From the IMG/VR virus record IMGVR_UViG_3300037010_001482, positions 1 to 41,681 of that record: a stretch of 41,681 bases of DNA. The stretch is one strand, 5' to 3'. The position numbers and the translations under genes are program-made. Source of the stretch: a virus. Positions 1-8,804 of this stretch are shown here, piece after piece (the first letter of the stretch is position 1; each line of letters starts with the position of its first letter). The notes beneath the pieces were generated by a model. That model was not told the origin of the DNA. It worked only from the letters and a program-made list of their open reading frames with translations, and did no database searches.

Positions 1-2
1 CG

Positions 3-284
3 AACTTGAGTAACATACAGATTAGGTCATTGCCTTATTTCTCAAAATTATGCGTGCTTGCCACCAAGGCGTTTATTTACAACGAATTTATCGTTCAATT
101 AGACGAAGGTGAAATCAAAGGCGGTCACGTTTTGGGTGTGTTCAGGAATATTGTTGAGAGTTATTCAGAAGCACTTACAGAGTACAATGAGTTCTTAACA
201 ACTACTTGGGCTACTGTTGCTTTCATGAACGACACACGTTCCTACACTGACTATATTCGTATGCAAACTGGCGGTCGTCGCTAA
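3..284 (+). CDS. C-terminal end of an unidentified protein, cut by the window edge
   Basis: The frame is open to the left edge and stops at 284, giving at least 93 residues that end in MQTGGRR. A TTG at position 6 could be read as a start, but no ribosome binding site is visible in the few bases before it, so this is more likely the tail of a longer gene. The sequence is soluble and mixed helix/strand, with no motif I recognise. It lies 30 bases before the next gene on the same strand, probably in one operon with the two genes that follow. A virion role is possible from the neighbourhood but is not shown by the sequence. Confidence 0.6.
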   Translation, partial: NLSNIQIRSLPYFSKLCVLATKAFIYNEFIVQLDEGEIKGGHVLGVFRNIVESYSEALTEYNEFLTTTWATVAFMNDTRSYTDYIRMQTGGRR

Positions 285-314
285 TAACCCTTATTACAAA
301 AGAAAGAGTTTATC

Positions 315-1088
315 ATGAGTTTTATTAAACAAGCTTTGGAAGAATGCAATAGCTGCAGCACTAACCAAGTGAATCAAATAGATGGTTGGAAGGGCGCACC
401 TGACCCTAAAGCTGTTGTCAATACAGGAGCTACCTTTGATGACGGAGATGGCGTTAAAGACACTGTTGTTATCTCTGGACCCCTGTCTCACGCTTACACC
501 CAAGCTCTCCTCTTGACTCTGAAGAAAGAACCTCTTCAGAACAATAAAAAAGAACCAGTAGATGAAGTGAAAGAAGAAAAAGTTGAAGAAACTGATCCTC
601 TTTTGAAAAAGAAGAATGACGATCAGATTGGTATTGCTACCGAAACCATTCAACAAGATGAAGATACCGAATTCTTCATGGCCGCTGAAATGCGAAAGAA
701 TGAACCTGATGTAAGTTATCTGGCTAATAAGTTTGATTTTGTTCACCAAGATCAATTACCTATTAATGTTGTTTGTAAAACAACTCTTATCAGCATGACT
801 GATTTCATGAAAATCGATAAATTCATGGAGTTTACCGAAAACCGAGGTGATGGTTCTGTACAGCATGCTGTTGTGGTTCTACCTGATTCGCTGAATCGTA
901 CTTCTACCAACACTTCTCAGCTTAAGTTTATTGATGTGGTTTCTGTTGATATTGAAGGTGATAACCTGATTAAAGAATTCAAGACAGCTGTTGAAGCTCA
1001 CGTTGAACCAGCTGGTTATAAAGTCTTTATGGGTTTTGAAGATTACTTCAAGTTTCTGCGTACCTTGAGTAAAGATTTGACTGTTTAA
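315..1088 (+). CDS. Hypothetical protein with a charged linker
   Basis: A 257-residue protein I do not recognise. The N-terminal third is ordinary; residues about 75-115 form a Lys/Glu-rich low-complexity linker (KKEPVDEVKEEKVEE), and the last 110 residues look like a compact alpha/beta domain. An ATG follows an AAAGAAAG purine tract. It is followed after only 3 bases by the next gene, so the two are probably translated together. There is no signal peptide, membrane segment or enzyme motif. A two-domain structural or adaptor protein would fit the layout, but no function is claimed. Confidence 0.8.
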   Translation: MSFIKQALEECNSCSTNQVNQIDGWKGAPDPKAVVNTGATFDDGDGVKDTVVISGPLSHAYTQALLLTLKKEPLQNNKKEPVDEVKEEKVEETDPLLKKKNDDQIGIATETIQQDEDTEFFMAAEMRKNEPDVSYLANKFDFVHQDQLPINVVCKTTLISMTDFMKIDKFMEFTENRGDGSVQHAVVVLPDSLNRTSTNTSQLKFIDVVSVDIEGDNLIKEFKTAVEAHVEPAGYKVFMGFEDYFKFLRTLSKDLTV

Positions 1089-1091
1089 ACC

Positions 1092-2321
1092 ATGTCTGAT
1101 GGTCAACTCAAGAAGTTCTTCGATACAACGTTTCCCAATCTAATAGCAACTGAAGCTCTTGTCCAGCGTCTAACTGAATTCCAAATTAAGTTTATCACTA
1201 AAAACCAAGACCATATGGAGTTCTTTGGTGGTAATTTAACTGGTGTTCAGATTGTAAGGTTTACTCCTTCTGACATGGATAAGTTCTTTATGGATGTTTT
1301 AGAGATTGATGAAGACGAAATACGCGATGGGCTTTACGCTTTACCAATTATCTCACGGGAACATAAGGTAGCAAGTGATGCTTTCAATAACACGTGCATG
1401 TATGTCATCCATTTGTTCTTGGCAGATAACAAGTTACCAGAAAAGGTAAGGGCTCAAGGTGCTAAGGCATGCGCTCTTATCTTGTTGTATCGTTACCTTA
1501 CCTCACAGTTGTTTAATGGTTTTAAGTATCCAGCTGACCCACAGGTTGCTGTCGCTACTTACTCCAGTCTTAACAATAAATTTATTCTGAAGCAACTTGG
1601 TTCTTGGAATGCTGTTCTTGAAGCAAGGGTAACAGATCTGATTGAGCCAGGTAAGCTACACCACGAGGTACTTAAACAATACTTTGTTGATAAGAAGATA
1701 CTTTATGCTATCACAGATTCACAAGGTCGTATTCGTGATATCTTTAAAAACATCTATTCTAAATTCATGTTTGTTCATGAACAAGGTATGCGAACTAAGA
1801 GTACGTCTAGTACTTTTAACTTTGAGGGTGATGAGTTCTTAAAGGATAAAACAAAAGGTTTAGTTGTCTATATCAACTACATTAACTCTATCATTGAGGA
1901 TAAGAACAGTTTTATCAAAGACGAACTTATCAGAGTTGTTACTGACATCATTCATACGGCTCCACCAAAATTAGTAGAAGAGTCTTTATCTTGGATGAGT
2001 GAGAATGCAAAGTTCACTAATCAGAGGGAAATTAAAGAATTCACTGATCTTACTTTGGTACATAGCTTCCATTACCTCGAGAACAACCGTACAGTCGCCT
2101 CAAAAACCATTGACCTACTTACCCTAGTCAATAAGCTTAAAGGGGTTTATATGTCTTCTCGTTCAACCGAGGAAGATCTTTTGAAACTTCGTCAATTGGG
2201 AGAGAAGATTCTGAAGAAAGCTATCAATACAAAGAACTCTAGTATTGTGGCTAGTATACGAACTGCTATCATGCTGTATATCGTGATTCGTGCTTTTGCA
2301 ATGGAACACTATAGCAATTAA
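1092..2321 (+). CDS. Hypothetical protein, mostly helical
   Basis: A 409-residue protein, predicted mainly helical from its composition, without recognisable motifs, signal peptide or membrane segments. The start ATG lies 3 bases after the stop of the preceding gene, which suggests translational coupling. It is the last gene of this plus-strand operon: a strong hairpin follows within 20 bases. Large helical proteins without known domains are common among phiKZ-type virion proteins, so a structural role is possible, but this is inference from context only. Confidence 0.8.
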   Translation: MSDGQLKKFFDTTFPNLIATEALVQRLTEFQIKFITKNQDHMEFFGGNLTGVQIVRFTPSDMDKFFMDVLEIDEDEIRDGLYALPIISREHKVASDAFNNTCMYVIHLFLADNKLPEKVRAQGAKACALILLYRYLTSQLFNGFKYPADPQVAVATYSSLNNKFILKQLGSWNAVLEARVTDLIEPGKLHHEVLKQYFVDKKILYAITDSQGRIRDIFKNIYSKFMFVHEQGMRTKSTSSTFNFEGDEFLKDKTKGLVVYINYINSIIEDKNSFIKDELIRVVTDIIHTAPPKLVEESLSWMSENAKFTNQREIKEFTDLTLVHSFHYLENNRTVASKTIDLLTLVNKLKGVYMSSRSTEEDLLKLRQLGEKILKKAINTKNSSIVASIRTAIMLYIVIRAFAMEHYSN

Positions 2322-2338
2322 AAAAAGAAACATATTAA

Positions 2339-2368
2339 CCAAGAGATACCCTTACAGGTATCTCTTGG
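2339..2368 (+). terminator. Rho-independent terminator after the first operon
   Basis: A perfect 12-bp stem (CCAAGAGATACC) with a six-base loop, followed by a T-rich stretch. It closes the plus-strand operon ending at 2321 and also faces the convergent small gene ending at 2392. The flanks (AAAAAAGAAACATATTA before the stem, a TATG shortly after) resemble those of the terminators at 13167 and 16324. Confidence 0.85.
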
Positions 2369-2391
2369 TTGTATGCCTGTTTTCTTTATTT

Positions 2392-2550
2392 TTAAGGCTT
2401 GACAACAACTTCAGCCTTAATACATTGTGCTCTTGAGCTCTGTAGTTGTGCACTTGCTTCTTCACACTTGGCTCGTGTAGTGAATTGAAAAGGAAAAACT
2501 GTAACTGTTGCTTGTGTCATAACCAAAAACCATAATGTAACTGTATTCAT
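2392..2550 (-). CDS. Small exported or membrane-anchored protein with a Cys pair
   Basis: A 52-residue protein. I chose the internal ATG (protein MNTVTLW...) rather than the longer frame, because this start places a hydrophobic segment (residues 3-17) at the N-terminus as a signal or anchor sequence. The rest is hydrophilic with two cysteines (AKCEEA and AQCIKA) 15 residues apart, as in small periplasmic disulfide proteins. The ribosome binding site is weak (an AAAGAAAG tract). I know no family match. It could act at the host envelope, for example in superinfection control, but nothing in the sequence proves this, and a spurious frame is not excluded. Confidence 0.5.
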   Translation of the reverse strand: MNTVTLWFLVMTQATVTVFPFQFTTRAKCEEASAQLQSSRAQCIKAEVVVKP

Positions 2551-2688
2551 TTGAGTATTTCTTTCTTTGTTTGCTTTGCTGTTGACAACCAATTATGCCA
2601 ACGTTATTTTTATTAAAAACTTTTTGTTTTAATATCGTGATTATTATATATCACTGAAAACTTCTACAATATAGTTTAATACAAGGCA

Positions 2689-2728
2689 TATACCCACACC
2701 AAGACCAAAGTCCTGATGTGGGTATATT
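2689..2728 (-). terminator. Terminator hairpin after the Ig-like protein gene
   Basis: An 11-bp inverted repeat (ATATACCCACA / TGTGGGTATAT) with an 18-base loop, just downstream of the minus-strand gene ending at 2744. The run after the stem is only moderately T-rich in the minus direction and more so in the plus direction, so it may work both ways. Confidence 0.6.
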
Positions 2729-2743
2729 TATTAACCTAAGGTA

Positions 2744-3226
2744 TTAACCTTCGGTAGGTGCAGCAGTGGTTTGGTCTGTACCATCACCAACTGGCTGATC
2801 AACTGGAGATTCAGTGGTTGGTTGGTCATCAGGAGCAGCGGTTGTAGTTTGTTCCACAGGTGGTAGAGTAGTGGTTTCAAGAACTGGAGGTTGAGTAGTG
2901 ACCTGAACCAAATCAGAGACGGTACCACCCAAAGAGATGAACGCAGCTTTACCAGCTTTGAAAGTGATCGTAGCTTTGGCAACGATTTCTTCCAGGGCTG
3001 CTTCTGGATCAGCGTCAACAACCAGGTTCACTTCCAGTTCACCAACGTGACCGTTTGGCGACACAACAGCAGTGAAACCATCTTCAGACACTTCCAGAGT
3101 TGCCAGAGTGTTGTCAGACAGAGACCAAGCTGGGACGGAACCCAATTCTTCAACTGCGTTACCGGCAGCATCTTTGAACGCGGGTTTGAATGTGACCTTT
3201 TGGTCAATACGTGCAATGATAGACAT
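2744..3226 (-). CDS. Ig-like (BIG2-type) domain protein with Thr/Pro-rich tail
   Basis: A 160-residue protein starting at MSIIARI; the frame is open further upstream, but AAAGGAAACAAC directly before this ATG decides the start. Residues 1-105 look like an all-beta, BIG2-like Ig fold, with the typical W-S-L-S and VSPNG..G...V..D pattern. Residues about 108-160 are a low-complexity tail rich in Thr, Pro, Gln and acidic residues (TTQPP, TTTAAPD repeats). Ig-like domains in tailed phages usually sit on capsid or tail surfaces and bind carbohydrates weakly, so a decoration protein is the best guess. It is a lone gene with its own long leader and terminator and strong codons, so it is probably well expressed. 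Confidence 0.75.
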   Translation of the reverse strand: MSIIARIDQKVTFKPAFKDAAGNAVEELGSVPAWSLSDNTLATLEVSEDGFTAVVSPNGHVGELEVNLVVDADPEAALEEIVAKATITFKAGKAAFISLGGTVSDLVQVTTQPPVLETTTLPPVEQTTTAAPDDQPTTESPVDQPVGDGTDQTTAAPTEG

Positions 3227-3471
3227 GTTGTTTCCTTTGATTAAAAAACCATTTGGGAGAAAGTAATAAAACTGAATCTCTCTCACCTGCGTGTGAGATC
3301 CATACAATAATGCTCTTAAAAATTTAAGAAAACATTTAAATTCGTTTATTAAAAGAAATAGAAAAGTTGTAAACATAAAGACTCTATAAGTTGTTAATAA
3401 AATATTCATATCATTGAATAGATCATAATGCCCTAGGAAAACCTAACGGAATTCCTAGGGCATTATGATGT
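3227..3471 (-). promoter_or_regulatory. A+T-rich leader and promoter region of the Ig-like gene
   Basis: The 245 bases between the start of the Ig-like gene and the stop of the next minus-strand gene hold the terminator at 3422-3469 and, between it and 3226, about 195 bases of very A+T-rich DNA that must hold the promoter. I cannot point to a promoter motif with confidence. Confidence 0.4.
3422..3469 (-). terminator. Strong hairpin terminator
   Basis: A 16-bp perfect stem (ATCATAATGCCCTAGG and its complement) with a 16-base loop, only 3 bases after the stop of the minus-strand gene at 3472. It separates the 3472-4388 pair from the Ig-like gene downstream. Confidence 0.8.
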
Positions 3472-3933
3472 TTAACAATAATAAAATTGCTCTTTTACCA
3501 GGAAGTCTTCTGTCTTAATGAAAGCTAACTTGTAACGGTCTCTTGGTCCACAAGATCCTCTTACTGATACTTGCGTGGGATGAACTATGGTTTGTCTATA
3601 ACTTACTAAGTCTAGCTTATGGTCAAACCCTTTACTGTTATAGAAACCTAAAACACGTTCTTTTAAGCTATTAAGTTCAAAAGACATTTCTTCTTCAGCT
3701 TTTTCTATGTAGAAAAATACACCTTTGTTAGCAAGAACTTCAATCAGGAAACCAATAGTGGTAACTTGTTTTGGAAATGGTAACAAACATTCAAGGTTAA
3801 GAAGATCTTCGCTAATTGACCAAAACTTTCTGTAATCAACTACTCTTGTTTCTTTATCGATAATATCAGTAAAGGCAGAGAAGATACGAAAACGTGTTTC
3901 TTCATCAATATGAAGTTTTTTATTGTTGGCCAT
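3472..3933 (-). CDS. Hypothetical protein
   Basis: A 153-residue soluble protein starting MANNKKLHIDEETR. No family recognised and no motif seen; the C-terminus is rich in aromatic residues (EQFYYC). It has no clear Shine-Dalgarno sequence and lies 23 bases after the preceding minus-strand gene, so it probably depends on upstream translation. It forms a two-gene unit with 3957-4388, closed by the hairpin at 3422. Confidence 0.7.
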   Translation of the reverse strand: MANNKKLHIDEETRFRIFSAFTDIIDKETRVVDYRKFWSISEDLLNLECLLPFPKQVTTIGFLIEVLANKGVFFYIEKAEEEMSFELNSLKERVLGFYNSKGFDHKLDLVSYRQTIVHPTQVSVRGSCGPRDRYKLAFIKTEDFLVKEQFYYC

Positions 3934-3956
3934 TTTTCAATTATTTTATTTAATTG

Positions 3957-4388
3957 TTACAAAAAGTCAGTAAGATAAGTATTGTAGAACTTAGAACCAT
4001 TGAAACGGATATAGCTACTTGACGTAACTTTTTCTCTTAACACTTCACATATTTTCTTGATTGTTTCACTACTAAGCAAACCACCAAGATCAATGTCGTG
4101 GGTTACAGTGAAAGCTTGTTCACATAACTTTGTCATCTTGACATCAATAATGTACTTAAAATCAGGTGTCTTGTAACGCTCATAGAAGATAATATTACTC
4201 CTGAGTTCGCTAGCAATTATCACGAAGCGTCGACCCTGTGGATCTACACCACTTACAATTTCACCAACATGCAAAATTGGTGCATTAATTCCTTCTGCAG
4301 CATACCGGTAAAGGGTAGCCCACTCAGGATTAAAGTCTATTTTGCGAGATTTCTCTGCAAGCATATTGAACATAGTAGTTTCTAACAT
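3957..4388 (-). CDS. Hypothetical protein
   Basis: A 143-residue soluble protein with no recognised family. The middle (residues about 40-75, HVGEIVSGVDPQGRRFVII) looks like a small beta-barrel or hairpin segment; the C-terminal half is helical. An AAAGG motif lies 10 bases before the ATG. It is the first gene of a two-gene unit whose promoter must lie in 4389-4482, just downstream of a terminator for the structural operon. Confidence 0.7.
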   Translation of the reverse strand: MLETTMFNMLAEKSRKIDFNPEWATLYRYAAEGINAPILHVGEIVSGVDPQGRRFVIIASELRSNIIFYERYKTPDFKYIIDVKMTKLCEQAFTVTHDIDLGGLLSSETIKKICEVLREKVTSSSYIRFNGSKFYNTYLTDFL

Positions 4389-4482
4389 ATTAAAAAAGCC
4401 TTTAAGATAAACTAAGGATTGTTATTGGGTACACATGAATTCAAGATTATTTTTAATGTTAAGATTTTTAGGAAAACACAAC

Positions 4483-4517
4483 ATAAAGCTAGGAACCTTA
4501 AATGGCTCCTAGCTTAT
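4483..4517 (-). terminator. Terminator of the 4533-9785 operon
   Basis: Inverted repeat AGCTAGGAACC / GGCTCCTAGCT with one mismatch and a short A+T loop, 15 bases after the stop at 4533. It closes the three-gene virion operon. Confidence 0.75.
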
Positions 4518-4532
4518 GATATTTACTTAAAA

Positions 4533-6197
4533 TTAAGCAACAAATTTGATAGACAACTCTGTAACAGCTAACATCAAAGTAGTGTTTGCAATATGGCGTT
4601 CCCAACGAACGATCAGATTACTAGCTGTAGTAATGTTAGTAAAGATACTAAACTCTTGGTTCCACTTATCAATGGGGAACGTCTGAGTATTCAGAGGATC
4701 GTTCATGATAGTGAAGTGAGTAGGAATAGGAGGTGAAGCTTCACGATACAAACTGTAAACTGGTTTAGAGTTGAAATACAGTTTATCTAACCACTCATTG
4801 AGAGTAGGAATCGTGTTACCAAGATTAATCAAGTATTCATTTTGATTAATGACAATAGCTTCAGCATTTAAGCCAGTTCCATAGAACTTACCAAAGACGT
4901 TCTCTTGTCCGATTTCCCATACTCCAACATCAGTGTTAGAGCCAACGGGATCGTAGAGTTTCACATATGCTGTTTGTGTATGAATCCAATTAGGCAGAGC
5001 TTGTGAGACTGCATTCAGATTAACACGTATAGACAAGAACTGAACGTGTACATGGTTGTTACCATCAAACACATCACTAGTTTCGTTGTATTGAACAGCA
5101 TTGGTAGCTTCTAGCATGGTGGAACGATTCAGATCCATCAACCACCAACGCATAACGTAGGTAGAAGTAGCTTCATCCCAACGTGGGTAACCCATCAAGA
5201 TCGGAGAGAACATTCCATTCTCATGTGTAGTCACGATGCTGTAAGGTTCAGTGATTTTCTTTCCATCAGCAGAGATAGCACCATAAGCTGCTTCATCATC
5301 ATCAAGACGATAATTCAGAACCAAAGGTACCTTCTGTCCTGGACGTGTTGCCACGAAAGACTCAATGCCAAAGAGACTAAACTTAGAACCATCAATAGCT
5401 ACACGCTTATCAGAACCATCGCTGTAATGCAATACACCCATTACGTTCAAACTAGTAGCAGGAACATTCAGAGGGTAGTTCAACACATAAGGATCGATAG
5501 AACTCAGGAACACAGATTCCAAACTGATGCTGGAGATGTATTTCTGGAACGCATTGACAGGACGAATGAAAGAAGACCGCTCAACAATCAAAGACTTACG
5601 AGAAGTCTCAGCATTTTGTGCATTGTAAATAACAACTGTACAAACTTCACCATTGGGCATGTCGTCCTTTGTATTAAAAGGTGGGACACACTTCTGTGCT
5701 AAGTTGGTATGGTTATCATACGTGGTCAACTCCAAAGGAACTTTATCGTCAAGATAAATAGAACCGTTAAAGAGAGCACTAATAACTTTTCCATTGATAC
5801 CAACATCATAACCACGGAATATCCGAGCATAGGTGTTAGCATCACCATAGATAAAGTGTCTACTGTCCAAACTTGCCTCAAAGGGAAGTTTACTGGTATC
5901 AAGATACAACCTGAAAGAAACAGGTTGCAAACCTTCACCAATCAAAACAGTAGAAGCACTTTGACCATTGTCTTCTGATTCTTCAATCAAAGTAGGAATC
6001 AAAAGATCATCAACAGCAGTAACACGATAAGTTTTCTTATCAGCTAAAGAGCGAACGTAGTCATCTACCTTAGGCACAAACTTGTTAATAGCTTCTGCAC
6101 CAAAATAGATTTCCTCGTATCGCCATGTTTTCCATAGACCGTTAGGGTCGTATTGGGGGATAGCACCATCGCTCCCCCGAATAATGTTTGTAGCCAT
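4533..6197 (-). CDS. Probable virion structural protein (third gene of operon)
   Basis: A 554-residue protein with beta-rich composition, no signal peptide and no enzyme motif. Its start (MATNIIRG) follows AAGGAAG, which overlaps the stop region of the preceding gene; the gap is 15 bases. Together with the two genes before it, it forms an operon divergent from the tail sheath gene. In phiKZ a set of structural genes (gp26-gp28, from memory) lies next to terminase and sheath, so a tail, baseplate or fibre-network role is likely. This is inference from position; I cannot assign a domain. Confidence 0.7.
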   Translation of the reverse strand: MATNIIRGSDGAIPQYDPNGLWKTWRYEEIYFGAEAINKFVPKVDDYVRSLADKKTYRVTAVDDLLIPTLIEESEDNGQSASTVLIGEGLQPVSFRLYLDTSKLPFEASLDSRHFIYGDANTYARIFRGYDVGINGKVISALFNGSIYLDDKVPLELTTYDNHTNLAQKCVPPFNTKDDMPNGEVCTVVIYNAQNAETSRKSLIVERSSFIRPVNAFQKYISSISLESVFLSSIDPYVLNYPLNVPATSLNVMGVLHYSDGSDKRVAIDGSKFSLFGIESFVATRPGQKVPLVLNYRLDDDEAAYGAISADGKKITEPYSIVTTHENGMFSPILMGYPRWDEATSTYVMRWWLMDLNRSTMLEATNAVQYNETSDVFDGNNHVHVQFLSIRVNLNAVSQALPNWIHTQTAYVKLYDPVGSNTDVGVWEIGQENVFGKFYGTGLNAEAIVINQNEYLINLGNTIPTLNEWLDKLYFNSKPVYSLYREASPPIPTHFTIMNDPLNTQTFPIDKWNQEFSIFTNITTASNLIVRWERHIANTTLMLAVTELSIKFVA

Positions 6198-6212
6198 TTT
6201 AAGAATACTTCC

Positions 6213-8801
6213 TTATGCTGTTTTGAGAAATGGTGACAAAACTATACGTCCGTCACAGTAAATTTCAACTACCTTATTCAAGAACCTATAAGCATTAGCA
6301 CTCACACTAACCACAGTAGGATAGCCGTGTGGGTCAACAGCTACAAATCTTTCATCTTGAACATACGGTGACTTGATTGGATCAAATTTGAGTATGTACT
6401 CATAGTTTTTACACAAATCAATAATTTCTTGTTTAGAGAAACCACCTATACGTGTTGGAAGATTCAAAGTTCCAGAACGAATATCAGTAATAAGAGTATT
6501 CATAAAGGGACTGTATACATGATACTTAGTAGGAATAGCCATCACATCACCACGAGGAGGTTGTGGTAATTTCAGTGTTAAGTAATCACTTACGATCTTA
6601 TCAACATCTTTAGAGGCTTGTCTTAAATCATACATGTCGACTACTGTATATGGTTTAACAGGGACCAACATGTCTTTGATCATGTAAGGTAAACCATTAG
6701 AGGGATCGACAATAGATATACCTGTATGATTTTCTGAGAAGATTAATTCACTCTTGGTGTAAAGCTTACCACCAATAATCACACGTTGAACTTTATCATC
6801 TCGTAGATCGTAACGGTTGTTGTTAGACAACAGACCATGCTCAACAAAACCAACATCACCTTCTTCAGCCATCTCTAAGTCTTTGGTAGCAAAGCCACAA
6901 AAACGGATATGGATCTCTTGGTCTTGAGTCTGAGCGTTTACTAAAAACTCTTTGTTAACAATGGTAACTTCTGGGAAGTTTACAAAGTAGTCTAAGTCTT
7001 TAATAAGAGAGTGTCCGTTAAGAATGACATCCATCTGACCCATAGTGAAAGGCATCTTGTAGATACCATCACCTTGAGGACGTAACTGTTGTGTTGTCAG
7101 CATCAACTTAATAGAACCGAACTGAGGACGTACACGATAGTCCTTAGCAAAGAACCGTGAGTCACTCATCACAACAGGATAATCAATAGTCCTAGGAGAA
7201 ACCCAAGTAAACTGATTATTGATGATAGTGTATTTGTCTGAACCAGTGACATCTTCAAAAAGAGGTTGAACAACATTACCTACCAAAGAACCATTGTAGA
7301 TTCTGTAAGTGTATACTTCATTCAACAAAAGAGACTTTGCATTGTGAACTTGGTCTAATCTATCACTGCCTAAACCTACAATAGCTTCTACATAAGCTGT
7401 TAAGAGGTTGTGAGGGCGATAACTCTCTCCAGCCATGTGTTGGTGCCACTCGAGGAATAAACCTTCAGCATCGTACTCATAGACAGTACAGCCATGTTGC
7501 ATACGAATAGGTAACTCTACATCTTGTAAACCAATAGTGGTCAACTTTACAGGTGTGTCACCAACGATCTTCGCAGAAGCATTGTAACCAAAGATCTTTT
7601 CAGCTAACTCTTTAGTTAACTCGTTGTAACTACAACGCATACCTAATGTATAGAAACTTTGTTCTAGAGCAGGAGCAGTCCAGAATGGAACATTAGAATC
7701 AATACCTTGGAAGGCACGAACAATATCAGCACTTGGTAATTTGTAGAGTTCAAATAAACGAGTATGTTCGAAAACAAGAACGTTATTTGTTAAAGCGGGT
7801 CTACGAACATCCAGACGAATAAAGAGACTATCAGCAGGAGCATTTAATACAGGTTCTTTTAAACTCTGAATAACACGTGCTATAGGAGGTAAGTTCTTTG
7901 TACGCAGTCCATAGTCACGATGAGTAAGTTGTCTTACTGAAGCTTCATCATTCTTGTGGAAATAAACTCCACGTAATGGATCATCGTTTTCTTTCTGGAC
8001 AATGTAGACATCAATGTCATCAAAGAAGTCTAAAGTATTGTCACCAGTTACGTGGTGAAGTAAATACTTCTGATCACTGTCCATGATACTGTTATAGTGG
8101 TATAAATCAGCAATAGCAAACTCATACGTCTTATAAAAGGTCTCATCGTAAATGAATTCAATCCAATCACCTACTTCGATGGAGATCTTATCAAGACTGT
8201 CATACCAAATACCATTGTGGTAAATGTTAGTACGTCCACCTACTGGTACAGCATCGATCTTTGTTTGTAAAGCAGTGATGTCAGCAGGTCCAGTTACATA
8301 CGAGCCAGCTGTTTGTATATATGGAGTAGACGAGATTAAAGGAAGTTGAGTTCCATTGACTGATGCACTACTATAAACACGAATAAAAACTTTGTCTTTA
8401 TTGAGATTAGGGATAGTTTTCTTATTTACTTTAAAAGCAAAAATAAGAGATCCAACATCAGTATAACAATAAAAACTATCAAATCTTGGCAGTTCAACAC
8501 CTGAGCTAATGTATGCATTTATGTATACTCCACGATGGTTAGTTGCATCAGATAAAGAAGTCCAACCTGTACACTTCCTAAACAAGTTCAAACTCGTCAT
8601 GGAAACAGGACCAGCATCATAGACATGCCAAGTAGAGGTATCATCAGGTAGACGTATAGTCTCCCACTCTACTGTGACATTTCTTTTTTGTCCATAGTTC
8701 TTGGTGATACGTCCAGGCTCAACGATGAACTGACGATCCAGAGTAGGAACACGCCAGACATCCTTAAGAGCTTGTTTTCTTAAGTAGTCGTATGTTGCCA
8801 T
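6213..8801 (-). CDS. Probable large virion structural protein (second gene of operon)
   Basis: An 862-residue protein starting MATYDYLRKQ, like its downstream neighbour MATNII in length class and beta-rich composition. The start codon lies 3 bases after the stop of the 326-residue gene, and its ribosome binding site (GAGGTC) is inside that gene's last codons, so the two are translationally coupled. I see no catalytic motif or membrane segment. Size, coupling and position beside the sheath gene suggest a baseplate or tail-associated protein. The exact location in the virion cannot be read from sequence. Confidence 0.7.
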   Translation of the reverse strand: MATYDYLRKQALKDVWRVPTLDRQFIVEPGRITKNYGQKRNVTVEWETIRLPDDTSTWHVYDAGPVSMTSLNLFRKCTGWTSLSDATNHRGVYINAYISSGVELPRFDSFYCYTDVGSLIFAFKVNKKTIPNLNKDKVFIRVYSSASVNGTQLPLISSTPYIQTAGSYVTGPADITALQTKIDAVPVGGRTNIYHNGIWYDSLDKISIEVGDWIEFIYDETFYKTYEFAIADLYHYNSIMDSDQKYLLHHVTGDNTLDFFDDIDVYIVQKENDDPLRGVYFHKNDEASVRQLTHRDYGLRTKNLPPIARVIQSLKEPVLNAPADSLFIRLDVRRPALTNNVLVFEHTRLFELYKLPSADIVRAFQGIDSNVPFWTAPALEQSFYTLGMRCSYNELTKELAEKIFGYNASAKIVGDTPVKLTTIGLQDVELPIRMQHGCTVYEYDAEGLFLEWHQHMAGESYRPHNLLTAYVEAIVGLGSDRLDQVHNAKSLLLNEVYTYRIYNGSLVGNVVQPLFEDVTGSDKYTIINNQFTWVSPRTIDYPVVMSDSRFFAKDYRVRPQFGSIKLMLTTQQLRPQGDGIYKMPFTMGQMDVILNGHSLIKDLDYFVNFPEVTIVNKEFLVNAQTQDQEIHIRFCGFATKDLEMAEEGDVGFVEHGLLSNNNRYDLRDDKVQRVIIGGKLYTKSELIFSENHTGISIVDPSNGLPYMIKDMLVPVKPYTVVDMYDLRQASKDVDKIVSDYLTLKLPQPPRGDVMAIPTKYHVYSPFMNTLITDIRSGTLNLPTRIGGFSKQEIIDLCKNYEYILKFDPIKSPYVQDERFVAVDPHGYPTVVSVSANAYRFLNKVVEIYCDGRIVLSPFLKTA

Positions 8802-8804
8802 GTC

